Below are positions 9,638-18,204 of a stretch of DNA of 64,000 nt, one piece after another. Every line of letters begins with the position of its first letter. Positions within the stretch are counted from its first letter, which is position 1. The position numbers were made by a program, and so were the translations under genes. Location: contig JAIEMA010000009.1 in NCBI GenBank assembly GCA_019752535.1, positions 98,267 to 162,266 of the forward strand, read 5' to 3'. Under the pieces are notes generated by a model. It ran no database searches, was not told the origin of the DNA, and saw only the letters and a program-made list of their open reading frames with translations. This DNA comes from Bacteriovoracaceae bacterium (GTDB lineage: Bacteria > Bdellovibrionota > Bacteriovoracia > Bacteriovoracales > Bacteriovoracaceae).

Positions 9638-9964
9638 ATGCTTCTCAAAAAAGACGAAATACTTCTCAAAGAAGGCGAAAAATCGAACCAGCTTTTTTGG
9701 CTGCTTCAAGGTGAGCTTGTGGTCGTAAAGAAGCTCCAGGACCATGAAGTGGTGCTCAATCAAATCAAAGAAGGCGAGCTCGTGGGTGAGTTGTCTTTTC
9801 TTGATCAAAAGCCTCGGTCGGCCACTGTGCGAGCAGTAACCGACTGCCAGCTTCATGTATTGGAATACGCTGAATATCAGGCTTTACTGGCCGCTCAGCC
9901 GAAGTGGCTGAAGAAAATCCTCATCACTTTGGTGAAAAAAATTCGTTTATTAAGTGAAATTTAG
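9638..9964 (+). CDS. Stand-alone cyclic-nucleotide-binding domain protein
   Basis: A 108-aa single-domain protein of the Crp/cNMP-binding fold. The phosphate-binding cassette is clear: GELVGELSFLDQ followed by PRSATVRA, including the Arg that contacts the cyclic phosphate. There is no helix-turn-helix or catalytic domain, so it is a ligand-binding module rather than a transcription factor. It starts 86 bases from the divergent cyclase-like receptor, so a signalling link is attractive but unproved. No clear ribosome binding site precedes the ATG. The reverse-strand reading frame over it is a shadow. Confidence 0.8.
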   Translation: MLLKKDEILLKEGEKSNQLFWLLQGELVVVKKLQDHEVVLNQIKEGELVGELSFLDQKPRSATVRAVTDCQLHVLEYAEYQALLAAQPKWLKKILITLVKKIRLLSEI

Positions 9965-10014
9965 TCTAACTTCTTCCTGTGGCCCAAGTGTTTTTTGAGG
10001 ACTAGATTTAGGAA

Positions 10015-10632
10015 ATGGAGAAACAGGTTTTTCTTTTTCCACTCAATCAAACAATCACACTTCCAAAAGTCGTGCTGCCGTATCATATTTTTGAACCCCG
10101 CTATCGAGCGATGATCCATGCGGCCGTTAAAACCAAGACACCCGTCTCCGTTCTCCCACAGCGCCCTGAGGGAGATTATGTAGGACGCGTCTGTTATGCA
10201 GGTGTGCCGACTATTTTACGTACGCATGATGATGGAAGAATGGACATCAGTCTCACCGGAGAAGTGCGCTGTAGGCTCACACAATTTATCTCTGAAAATC
10301 CTTACAAAGTTTTTAGTTACCTGCCTGAAGAAGAGGATAAAACTCTCTCTTCAAAATCCGAGTTTGCTAGAGAGTGTATCTATGAAGCTTTGGCCGGATG
10401 GGCAGTCAAATCACTCGTTGAAAAAGATCAACAGCAGGCTTTTCGTCATGTGATTAATGACCCAGAAACTCTAATGAATTATGCGACACTCTTTTTAGTG
10501 CAAAACGAAAATACTAAATTGATGATTTTAGAAGAGAGAAAGTGGGACGAGAGGGCGAGAATTCTAGTAAAAGAAATTGGCCCAAAAGAAATATCTCTTG
10601 GGCCTTATATGCCACCCATTAGGTGGAAATAA
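10015..10632 (+). CDS. LON N-terminal (substrate-binding) domain protein
   Basis: A 205-aa cytoplasmic protein matching the LON substrate-binding domain. It begins with VFLFPLNQTITLP and LPYHIFEPRYRAM, which are diagnostic of the family. It lacks the AAA+ and protease domains of Lon itself, as do the widespread stand-alone LON-domain proteins of this length. The exact function is unknown; substrate or adaptor roles are proposed for relatives. AGGAA precedes the ATG. It follows the cNMP-binding gene by about 50 bases on the same strand and is convergent with the 36-aa basic protein. Confidence 0.85.
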   Translation: MEKQVFLFPLNQTITLPKVVLPYHIFEPRYRAMIHAAVKTKTPVSVLPQRPEGDYVGRVCYAGVPTILRTHDDGRMDISLTGEVRCRLTQFISENPYKVFSYLPEEEDKTLSSKSEFARECIYEALAGWAVKSLVEKDQQQAFRHVINDPETLMNYATLFLVQNENTKLMILEERKWDERARILVKEIGPKEISLGPYMPPIRWK

Positions 10633-10743
10633 TTATTTCTTAGCTTTTCCAGCTGCGATTTTAGCCTTAACTTTGGCTTTCTTGCGCGCTTGTTCTTTGC
10701 GGCGGCTCATTTTAAGTGTGCTTTGTTTACGACCTTGGCCCAT
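10633..10743 (-). CDS. Small basic protein, 36 aa
   Basis: A short reading frame starting MGQGRKQSTLKMSRRKE and continuing Lys/Ala-rich to the stop; almost half of the residues are Lys or Arg. The ATG has a strong GGGAG ribosome binding site seven bases upstream and a plausible promoter further up, and the frame exactly fills the space up to the stop of the LON-domain gene. Composition suggests nucleic acid or ribosome binding; I do not recognise the family and it is not the ribosomal protein bTHX. Confidence 0.7.
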   Translation of the reverse strand: MGQGRKQSTLKMSRRKEQARKKAKVKAKIAAGKAKK

Positions 10744-10774
10744 TTGCTGACTCCCGTTAATATTTGTTAGAAAA

Positions 10775-10803
10775 TTTGTAGTCTAAATACACGTAAAGAT
10801 CAA
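10775..10803 (-). promoter_or_regulatory. Candidate sigma70-type promoter of the 36-aa gene
   Basis: On the minus strand a TTGATC box (10798-10803) and TACAAA box (10775-10780) are separated by 17 bases, about 30 bases upstream of the ATG. Match is moderate. Confidence 0.35.
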
Positions 10804-10872
10804 GATTGATTCATTGCAAGTCGCCTGAAATGGGTTCAAAATCGTTCCACATTACCTTTTAAGGAGGATTTT

Positions 10873-11409
10873 ATGAAATATATGCTTTTGGCCCTCGTGT
10901 TATCTTTTGGCGCATATGCCAAAGAATGCTCATATGAATCAGGAAAAGTGACTTGGACGGCGTTCAAGACTCCAAAAAAAGTCGGCGTTGGCGCAGCTTT
11001 TGATAAATTCACCCTTAAAGCGGGTCAAAAGGGAACACCTGAAGACTTGATGAATGGCGCTACTTTTAGCATCGATACCAAATCGATTAATACTGGAGAT
11101 AAAGCTCGCGACGCTAAGATTCTTTCATTCTTCTTTAAGAAAATTGCGATCACAGGAAAAGTCGTTTCTGCCAAAGCTGGAATCGCAGAAGTCGAATTGA
11201 AAATGAACGATGTCTCTCACATGGTCATCATGCCTTATACATTCGATGCGGCAACTTCTGAGTTGAAGCTTACAAGCAAAATTGATGTCGTGGCTTTCGC
11301 TTTGAAAGACAACTTAGCTTCACTCACGAAAGCGTGTATGGAAAAGCACGAAGGTGTGACTTGGCCAGACGTCGACGTTCAAATGGTAGCTAAACTGAAG
11401 TGTCTCTAA
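10873..11409 (+). CDS. Exported YceI-like protein
   Basis: A 178-aa protein with a signal peptide (cleavage probably after AYA, residue 16) and a YceI-type lipocalin-like body: VTWTAFKTPKKVGVGAAFDKF, then FSIDTKSINTGDKARDAKI, which is the characteristic N-terminal strand and D..R..... region. YceI proteins bind isoprenoid or other lipophilic ligands in the periplasm; no ligand can be named here. An optimal AAGGAGG lies six bases before the ATG. Its stop overlaps that of the convergent haem A synthase gene by four bases. A second, membrane-tethered YceI-like gene lies at 49.8-50.7 kb. Confidence 0.8.
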   Translation: MKYMLLALVLSFGAYAKECSYESGKVTWTAFKTPKKVGVGAAFDKFTLKAGQKGTPEDLMNGATFSIDTKSINTGDKARDAKILSFFFKKIAITGKVVSAKAGIAEVELKMNDVSHMVIMPYTFDAATSELKLTSKIDVVAFALKDNLASLTKACMEKHEGVTWPDVDVQMVAKLKCL

Positions 11410-12350
11410 GAGATCAGCGTTCCTTTCTGATCAAGATACTGTTGAAATAAAACTCCCATACTCAGCACTCCCACAAATAAGTGGGGGGGCTGAAGTTGGG
11501 CAGGAAAGCCGAAATAGTTCAAGCCCACTCCGCTCGCCAGATTCAACAACAACAGAACTAAAAGAACGATAGCGCGCTTAAAACCTGAGCCGGTGATGTC
11601 TTGTTTATAAAGTCGAACAAGGGCCCAAATAGTAAGAGATAAGAAGATGATCGAAAATGAGCGATGGACATAAAAGTCCCAGCTCAATTGATTGACCACT
11701 GTAGATTTTGTTGCTTCGGCCGTATCACGAATCAAGTGATCCACACTCTCTCTGACCTGAGTGCCGAGTCCCACCTGAATGATGCCGACTAAAATTAAAA
11801 TCTTAGTGACAAAAAGATTGTGAGTATCAGGTTTAAAATTAATTCCGAAGTGATCTAGATCGGAACAATATTTTTGCAAATACTGGAGACTGAAAAGGAG
11901 AACCAGGGCCAAGAACATGTGAAGAGTGATGATATAAGGCTTGAGGTGACTGAACACCACAAGTGCGCCCACGCCACCTTGTAAGCTCACGAGCAACAAG
12001 AGACCACCGCAGAACCAGGGAAGATTCGGCTCTTTATCAGTGTACTTAAAGGATTTGATAAACAGTCTCACAATCATCAATCCAAGAAGAGCCCCGAGGA
12101 GACGATTGAGATACTCTGTCCACGTTTTAAAGGCTTCAAAGTCAGCGATGACTTTTCCATCAATTTTAAATTGCTCTTTGTAGTCAGCAGGCAACTCAGA
12201 GATATCGACCGGCGGAATCCAGTGACCAAAACAGCGAGGCCAGTCTGGGCAACCCAAACCTGAGCCCGTTCCTCTCACCACAGCGCCCGCTAAGATAACG
12301 ACATAAGTCATAAAAAGGGTGAGGGCAACGAATCGGCGAAAAGGGGCCAT
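11406..12350 (-). CDS. ctaA: Haem A synthase (COX15/CtaA)
   Basis: Integral membrane haem O monooxygenase that makes haem A for the aa3-type oxidase encoded at 41-47 kb. About eight membrane helices are visible, with the signature GAVVRGTGSGLGCPDWPRC after the first helix and conserved histidines in the helices (VFSHLKP, TLHMFLA, YVHRSFS, PPHLFVG). The ATG at 12350 (MAPFRRFVALTL) is preferred: an ATG at 12419 would add a poorly hydrophobic 23-residue extension and collide with the divergent mntP start. It is separated from ctaB by about 30 kb. Confidence 0.88.
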   Translation of the reverse strand: MAPFRRFVALTLFMTYVVILAGAVVRGTGSGLGCPDWPRCFGHWIPPVDISELPADYKEQFKIDGKVIADFEAFKTWTEYLNRLLGALLGLMIVRLFIKSFKYTDKEPNLPWFCGGLLLLVSLQGGVGALVVFSHLKPYIITLHMFLALVLLFSLQYLQKYCSDLDHFGINFKPDTHNLFVTKILILVGIIQVGLGTQVRESVDHLIRDTAEATKSTVVNQLSWDFYVHRSFSIIFLSLTIWALVRLYKQDITGSGFKRAIVLLVLLLLNLASGVGLNYFGFPAQLQPPHLFVGVLSMGVLFQQYLDQKGTLIS

Positions 12351-12417
12351 AACAATTCCGTGGAAAGAGTCTGTTTTGAATAAGATAATCAAAACATCAC
12401 AAAAGTTAAAGGATCGC

Positions 12418-12954
12418 ATGCAATTAGTTGATTCGATTTTACTGAGTTTTGCTTTAGGAGTTGATGCTGCAATTGTGGCCTTTGCGATTGGAATTTCTCA
12501 TCCCGATAAATCTCACAGGCCTGGACTCAAACTTGCTCTCTGGTTTGGTGCTTTTCAAAGCTTAATGTCTGCGTGTGGTTGGTTGATTGCCGATAAAATC
12601 GAAATAATTCGTCCTTGGGCACAAAAAGGTTCTGGAGCCGTTTTTATCATCCTGGGACTTAAGCTTATTTGGGATGCATGGCATGACACAGATGCACCAG
12701 CGAGTGTCCCTGAAACTCATCACGCTCATTTGGTTTTGGCCGTCGCCACAAGTTTAGATGCACTGGCCGCAGGTGTGGGATTAGTGAGTTTTGAAGCGGC
12801 TATTTGGGTGATTGTTTTGATCGGACTTGTGGCTTTTTTAATGACACTCATCGGCGCACTTGCTTCCCATCGATTCAGAAAATTTCCCGAAAGATATTTG
12901 GAGTTACTGGGTGGGGCCATTCTATTTTTTCTCGGCGTGAAAAATTTCGTTTGA
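12418..12954 (+). CDS. mntP: MntP-like manganese efflux pump
   Basis: A 178-aa inner-membrane protein with six hydrophobic helices in two repeats. The hallmark aspartates are in matching positions (FALGVDAAIVAFAIG and AVATSLDALAAGVGL), as in the MntP family of putative Mn(II) exporters. AAAGGA precedes the ATG by five bases. The frame is open upstream to 12319, but that part overlaps the divergent ctaA and has no membrane character, so the ATG at 12418 is chosen. A Mn riboswitch (yybP-ykoY) was not seen upstream. Confidence 0.82.
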   Translation: MQLVDSILLSFALGVDAAIVAFAIGISHPDKSHRPGLKLALWFGAFQSLMSACGWLIADKIEIIRPWAQKGSGAVFIILGLKLIWDAWHDTDAPASVPETHHAHLVLAVATSLDALAAGVGLVSFEAAIWVIVLIGLVAFLMTLIGALASHRFRKFPERYLELLGGAILFFLGVKNFV

Positions 12955-12966
12955 TACAATCTTAGG

Positions 12967-14190
12967 ATGAAACCAACATTTAAAGAATTTCAAGCCGCCT
13001 CAAAAGTCTTAAGCAAAATCATTGATCCCACTCCGTTGATCAAAAATGAGTGGCTCTCTTTACAGTATGATTGCGAAGTTTGGCTGAAACTTGAAAACAT
13101 GCTTCCCATTGGATCCTTTAAGATGCGTGGGGCAACTTATAAAATTTCAACTCTCACGGCCGCAGAAAAAAAACGAGGCGTTCTTGCCGTGAGTGCTGGC
13201 AATCACGCTCAAGGAGTCGCTTGGGCGGCTAAAAGATTTGGCGTTGATGCCACAATCGTTATGCCTGAAGGGTCACCCTTAACTAAAATTCGCAACACCG
13301 AATCTCTTGGGGCCAAAGTCGTGCTTCATGGAGCAAGCATCGAAGAGTGTTTTGAGCACGCAGAGCAAATGATGAAGAAAAAGCCCATGACTTTTATTCA
13401 TCCTTATAAAGATCCTAGTGTCATTTGCGGTCAAGGCTCTATCGGCTTTGAATTAGTCAATCAGCTGCCGGACATGGATTTTGTTTTCAGCTCAATTGGT
13501 GGCGGAGGACTGGTTTCAGGTCTCGGAATTGTACTCAAAGAGCTAAAGCCAAAAGTTAAATTGATAGCCGCTCAGGCCGCAGGTTGTAAGGCCATGGTGG
13601 ACTCACTTCAAAAAGGGAAGGTCGTGCAAGGAGAGAGGGCCGAGACTTTCGCCGATGGAATTCGCGTGAAGCTTGCCAATCCTGAAATGTTTAAAATTTT
13701 AGATTCTGTTGTCGATGAAGCATTGGCGATTGAAGATGAAAAAATTGCTCTTGCTGTTTTAAGACTCATTGAAAGAGCGCGTGTGATTGCCGAAGGAGCG
13801 GGAGCACTTCCGCTGGCCACTCTGGATGAACTTCATAAGAAAAATCCTAGACGCTTTAAGGGCAAAAAAGTGGTCCTCGTTGTCTGCGGCGGAAATATTG
13901 ATGTGAATCTTCTTGAGCGCATTATTGATCGCGGCTTGATTGAAGGAAAAAGAAAAGTGCGCCTCTCAGTTCCGATTACCGATCGTCCGGGAACTTTGCA
14001 TGTGCTCACGGGAATGATTAAAGATTCTGGCGCCAATATTCTCCAAGTCGTGCATGACCGTGACTCTCATGGAACGGGTCTTACAGGGGCGAATGTTCAA
14101 TTCACTCTCGAGACGAAGGGGCCACCGGAGCTTAAATCATTGGTCGATAAAATCACCAAAGATTTTCCGCTTTGTAAGGTTTTGGATTAG
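12967..14190 (+). CDS. ilvA: Threonine ammonia-lyase with C-terminal ACT domain
   Basis: A PLP enzyme that deaminates threonine to 2-oxobutyrate (isoleucine pathway or catabolism). The Schiff-base lysine is K52 in GSFKMRGA, the phosphate-binding glycine loop is SSIGGGGLVSG near 180, and the C-terminal 75 residues form one ACT domain (VRLSVPITDRPGTLHVL). With 407 aa and one ACT domain it belongs to the shorter type, common in many bacteria, not the long two-ACT E. coli IlvA type. It is twelve bases downstream of mntP and its stop abuts the convergent papain-like gene. Confidence 0.88.
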   Translation: MKPTFKEFQAASKVLSKIIDPTPLIKNEWLSLQYDCEVWLKLENMLPIGSFKMRGATYKISTLTAAEKKRGVLAVSAGNHAQGVAWAAKRFGVDATIVMPEGSPLTKIRNTESLGAKVVLHGASIEECFEHAEQMMKKKPMTFIHPYKDPSVICGQGSIGFELVNQLPDMDFVFSSIGGGGLVSGLGIVLKELKPKVKLIAAQAAGCKAMVDSLQKGKVVQGERAETFADGIRVKLANPEMFKILDSVVDEALAIEDEKIALAVLRLIERARVIAEGAGALPLATLDELHKKNPRRFKGKKVVLVVCGGNIDVNLLERIIDRGLIEGKRKVRLSVPITDRPGTLHVLTGMIKDSGANILQVVHDRDSHGTGLTGANVQFTLETKGPPELKSLVDKITKDFPLCKVLD

Positions 14191-14937
14191 TTACCAGCAA
14201 AATGTGGTTAGTCGATTGGGAGTCGTATTCCAAATCATCTTCTGGCCTGGACTTGGAAGTCCATCTTCTGAATAAGGGATAGTATAAGAAATGGATGAGG
14301 CATAATTCGAGTCATAGATTCCAAAAATCACTTTCTCAATTTTATTCGACTTATATTTGATCTCTACATTATGCACAGCTACCACATGACTGTAATAAAG
14401 CATCAAAGGCCATTGACCCTTGTTGACCAATTGAATGAGCGCTTGAACATTTTGATGCAGGTTAAAACGATCAAAGGTGCCGCTGATGGGCGAGTCTTTA
14501 TTGATAAGAAATGAATCAAGATTCCAGCTGATTTCTCGAATGGCGATATCAGTGTTGTAAGCAATCGCAGTGCTCATGAATAAATCTTTGTAGGCTGAGC
14601 AGAGTTCTTGAAGATTTGAGAATCCATCAATACTGACTTTCTTCTTAGTACTGCATCCACCAGAGTGGTAGCGAATGATTTCACTCAAAGCCCAGTAAGT
14701 GTCGGCCTGATCCATCTTCTTCTTTGAGGGATTAAATTTTGCATGCTCATGAAAGGCAGAAACGATTCCAGACATGCCTTGGCAGATGCCTTTCTTATTG
14801 CCGAGTTTACCAAGAGGGCCAAAACGTCTGAGCTCTGTCGTTCCATTTTTAAAGCATAACCCCTCGACTGAAAAATCGAACGCAGCTTGTGAATTGCTGA
14901 GAGTCATTGCCATGAGAATTGTAAATAAAACTTTCAT
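14191..14937 (-). CDS. Exported protein with a papain-like Cys/His/Asp arrangement
   Basis: A 248-aa protein with a signal peptide (about residues 1-18, ending SQA). Three spaced segments recall papain-fold enzymes: KGICQGMSG near residue 50 with the possible nucleophile Cys, SHVVAVHNVEI near 190 with His, and FGIYDSNYA near 208 with Asp/Asn. This fits a C39/C58-like peptidase or related hydrolase, but I do not recognise a specific family and activity is inferred. Additional cysteines (CFKNG, GCST, LCSAY, TFCW) could form disulfides in the periplasm. It is alone on its strand. Confidence 0.5.
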   Translation of the reverse strand: MKVLFTILMAMTLSNSQAAFDFSVEGLCFKNGTTELRRFGPLGKLGNKKGICQGMSGIVSAFHEHAKFNPSKKKMDQADTYWALSEIIRYHSGGCSTKKKVSIDGFSNLQELCSAYKDLFMSTAIAYNTDIAIREISWNLDSFLINKDSPISGTFDRFNLHQNVQALIQLVNKGQWPLMLYYSHVVAVHNVEIKYKSNKIEKVIFGIYDSNYASSISYTIPYSEDGLPSPGQKMIWNTTPNRLTTFCW

Positions 14938-14997
14938 TGAGGTTTAACAGTAGCCTGGTTTTTGTTGTGATTTTGAAGGGCCGATAGAATTTACAAG

Positions 14998-15018
14998 GGT
15001 GTCTAAAGTTTAGACACC
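14998..15018. promoter_or_regulatory. Perfect 21-base palindrome, candidate operator
   Basis: Two perfect 10-base arms (14998-15007 and 15009-15018) around one central base, in the 180-base gap between two divergent genes. There is no T run after it, so an operator is more likely than a terminator. Confidence 0.45.
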
Positions 15019-15122
15019 ACCTAAATCACTGACACTTCATCAACCGTAAAACGAGACCTTGTAAGCTCTTATTTTGGCATCAATCTTCCATATAAAGTCC
15101 TAATTAAACCCTAGGAATGCCT

Positions 15123-18100
15123 ATGAGACGCTTATTATTCGTCCTGCTCGTCTTTGTTTATGCCATGTCGGCATGGGCACAAATGCGCGGAACAATCCCT
15201 CGCGAATACGTCAATCGCCCAGCCTCGGATTTAGAATATAAGGGTCAACCCATCCTTCCTGAAGAAGCTCATGATCTCTATATCCAATCAAGAAAGCGTC
15301 TTGATCTCTCAACACTTAATCCAGTTCAAGACACTGACATTTGGAAAGATGCTTTTCCGGCTCGCCTAGATGAAAAACAGCTCGATGATCTTCCCGTTGA
15401 AGAGCTCGATGAAGTGAAATATGACTCAAACGTTCTCTCTCGCAGTGGGAATTATCGCTTTAATGTCACCAAAGTGAATGCCTTTGGTGTGCCTGAAATT
15501 TTCACTGTTCTTGTTTCAAAAAATTCACATTCGATGCTTCTCACAAAAGCATTGCTCAGAAAAATTGGCTACAACGTACCTGCGATGAAGTGGCTGGCTC
15601 AAATGCGCATCAAGTTTGATGATGAAGGCGAAAAGAAGCGTTTCATTAATTATCTTGAGCGTGAGGCTCTGGCCGGTGATGCCGATAATTGGATCGCTGA
15701 AGATTTTGGCGACAACACCTTATTGCTTCAAGATGTGGTTGTGATGGAGGGGATGCCTCTCATCTATAACCTCGCCATGGGTCCTATCACGAATGATCTC
15801 ATTCAAGGCCGCCGTCTCCTTTCAAGCCTTGTCGTTCCTCTTGCACTCACCAATGTTCCAGAATCAGTCAATATGTTCCGTTGGAGTGTGGGGAACATTG
15901 CAGACAACTTAGTTTCTCTTCAACTTGATTACGCTGATGAGTTTGATTGCTCTTGGGAAGATGCGCGCTGGATTGGCAGAAGAATTGAGAAACTCTCTCG
16001 TGCCGATTGGGAAGATGTGGTGGCCTCATCACACGTTCCAAAACCTGTTCAGATGGTGATGCTTGAGAAGCTCATTGGGCGTCGTAATAATCTCGTCAAA
16101 CTTCTCGACCTAGATGCTTTAGAGTTAAAAGTAGATCCCAACACCAACTATGGGGCTGAAGTTGTTTCAGGAAAAGTTGTTAAAGAGAAATGGGATGGCT
16201 ATGCCACTCGTTTTGCTTACGGTGATCCCGATTCACCTCTCTCTGATGCTGAGATGACGTCTTGGATAAAATCCAAAGCTCTTCAAACGGCGATCGATGG
16301 GGCCGTGAGTTACGTGAATTCACTTCCACAGCTCGGGTCTGATATTCAAAAACTCAATTCCGCTGAATACGACAACTATATTAAAGATTATATCAATAGT
16401 GGCGCTAACGGCGGTGATCCACTTCATATGCCAGTCAAAGGATGGGTCTTCCCAACTTTCAGGGCCAATCTCGTTCTTACAAGAAATATTACAACCGGAA
16501 CCTATTTAGGGACCGACAGCATGGTCAATCTTGTTGATGCCATCGGTATCAATATGGATGCAGGTGTCTTTGCAGGGATGGGAGGAATTCCTTCACCCTT
16601 CAACGTAAGTGCCAGAGCCTCTGCCAGTGTGACTCGTGTTTATGCGCATCTTCGTCCTGTCACCACTTTATCAAAAGCTCTTAAGTATCCATTCAAAAAC
16701 ATGCTTGTCCCAATGGTTAAGCGTGAGTATGGAAAAAATCTCAATGAGATTTTAAACCTTAATTTGGATGAGCTGACAGATGAGGAGCGCCAAGAAAAAT
16801 TAAAGAAAGGGCTCGCTCCTTTCAAAGAAGACCTCCAAATTGGAGAGTCTCTGATTGTGACGGACACAATCCTCGTTGGAGGAAGCGTCAGAGTAGGCGC
16901 GAGTTATATGACGTTAGTGAAAGCGAATCTTGGTGTCGCTCCTTCACAAGTTGTGCTTTCGCGCTTTCATATCCACAGAAGATCAGAAGACATCATCCAA
17001 ATCTACAGAGATTTTGGTAACGTAAGATCTATCGCAGTGAATTTCTCACTCGATTCATGGCTTCCTATTATCAAACTTGGATTCAAAACTTCAGCCGGTT
17101 CGGCTCGTACAAAGTTTTTCTCACTCAATATTAATCCTGAACAAAAAGATGCCGCTGCTCAAGTCGCGGCCCTAAGAGATGCTCTTCTTCATTCTTCTCT
17201 AAAGAAAGTTGAAAAGCTTCAAAAGCCTTGGGTCGTTGAGCATAAATTCTCTGAAACTGAAAAGAAGATGGGAATCTTCTTCTGGCGCTGGAATAAAATC
17301 AATTCATTTACCGATATGGATATTCAGCATCCTAAAGGGGACCATCGCCAATTCTTTAGAGCTTACGCTGGTCAGAACAAAGGTAAAGATTATCAAGAAT
17401 TTGCTCTTGAATCAGTCAGAAACTGGCTGTCGCTCTTCTTGAAATTTGATTTCAATTCAACGAACTCCACTAGTAACCCAGGCTTCAGTTTCAAGGGCTC
17501 AGCTAAAAATAAAGTACTCACCTATGAAGGCGAGACCACGGGAAGCCAAACGGTTGTTCAGCCCTTCATGCGCCTCTCGCGCATTTGGAATGGCTGGGAA
17601 GTGGATCAGAAGAAAGCTCAAGAAATTTTAGAGGAAATTAGAAATCGCTATGGATTCCAGTTCTATGAACAAACAGTCTTAAACGATACGATTAAAATTT
17701 TCCTCTATACCATCAGCGTCAATGTACTTGTTTATGATAAAGGCGTTGAGCAGATGGCGGCTCTTGATGAGGATGAAGTTCGTCGTATCTTTAGTCGTCA
17801 TGCGATGAGAGCTGACTTACGCCAACGTCCATTAAATGAAGAAGCCGATGAGACAGCTTCAAGAGCGTTCCTTAAGGCCAGAAGAAAGTGGCTTAAAGCC
17901 AGAGATGAAGGGGATACGAAAGAAGCTTCATCACAAGCGATGAAAGCTCTCACGGAAGCGGAAGATAAATTAAATCTCGAAGGTCTTCGTGCACTTTTAG
18001 GTGGCGAAGGCAATTTCTATGTCACTTCAAAAATCGATGGCTACCGCACCGGTGATGAAGATGGAGATCGCGCGATTATCTCAAACTCTTTTGGTGAGTA

Positions 18101-18203
18101 CGGACGTCGTGAAATTGCAGGACCTCTACAATCAATCGTTCAACAATCTGAAATGCTAGAAGGTGAATTCTTCATCTACTGGATTATGACAAGGCTGATA
18201 TAG
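15123..18203 (+). CDS. Very large exported protein of unknown function
   Basis: About 1026 aa with a signal peptide (MRRLLFVLLVFVYAMSAWA). I recognise no domain. The body is soluble, mixed alpha/beta, with a Gly/Ala-rich beta stretch around residues 440-520 and a Lys/Glu-rich helical stretch near 890-960. It ends in a hydrophobic-aromatic tail (FFIYWIMTRLI). Two ATGs are possible, at 15117 and 15123; the second has AGGA six bases upstream and is preferred. The subtilase gene begins one base after its stop, so the two form an operon and may act together at the cell surface or in the periplasm. Confidence 0.65.
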   Translation: MRRLLFVLLVFVYAMSAWAQMRGTIPREYVNRPASDLEYKGQPILPEEAHDLYIQSRKRLDLSTLNPVQDTDIWKDAFPARLDEKQLDDLPVEELDEVKYDSNVLSRSGNYRFNVTKVNAFGVPEIFTVLVSKNSHSMLLTKALLRKIGYNVPAMKWLAQMRIKFDDEGEKKRFINYLEREALAGDADNWIAEDFGDNTLLLQDVVVMEGMPLIYNLAMGPITNDLIQGRRLLSSLVVPLALTNVPESVNMFRWSVGNIADNLVSLQLDYADEFDCSWEDARWIGRRIEKLSRADWEDVVASSHVPKPVQMVMLEKLIGRRNNLVKLLDLDALELKVDPNTNYGAEVVSGKVVKEKWDGYATRFAYGDPDSPLSDAEMTSWIKSKALQTAIDGAVSYVNSLPQLGSDIQKLNSAEYDNYIKDYINSGANGGDPLHMPVKGWVFPTFRANLVLTRNITTGTYLGTDSMVNLVDAIGINMDAGVFAGMGGIPSPFNVSARASASVTRVYAHLRPVTTLSKALKYPFKNMLVPMVKREYGKNLNEILNLNLDELTDEERQEKLKKGLAPFKEDLQIGESLIVTDTILVGGSVRVGASYMTLVKANLGVAPSQVVLSRFHIHRRSEDIIQIYRDFGNVRSIAVNFSLDSWLPIIKLGFKTSAGSARTKFFSLNINPEQKDAAAQVAALRDALLHSSLKKVEKLQKPWVVEHKFSETEKKMGIFFWRWNKINSFTDMDIQHPKGDHRQFFRAYAGQNKGKDYQEFALESVRNWLSLFLKFDFNSTNSTSNPGFSFKGSAKNKVLTYEGETTGSQTVVQPFMRLSRIWNGWEVDQKKAQEILEEIRNRYGFQFYEQTVLNDTIKIFLYTISVNVLVYDKGVEQMAALDEDEVRRIFSRHAMRADLRQRPLNEEADETASRAFLKARRKWLKARDEGDTKEASSQAMKALTEAEDKLNLEGLRALLGGEGNFYVTSKIDGYRTGDEDGDRAIISNSFGEYGRREIAGPLQSIVQQSEMLEGEFFIYWIMTRLI

Positions 18204-18204
18204 T

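Noticed and set aside
9563..9856. 97-aa minus-strand ORF over the cNMP-binding gene
   Set aside because: The plus-strand frame has an unmistakable phosphate-binding cassette; the reverse frame is a shadow.
12318..12417. N-terminal extensions of mntP (from 12319) and ctaA (to 12419)
   Set aside because: Both would make the divergent genes overlap; the membrane domains begin only after the later starts.
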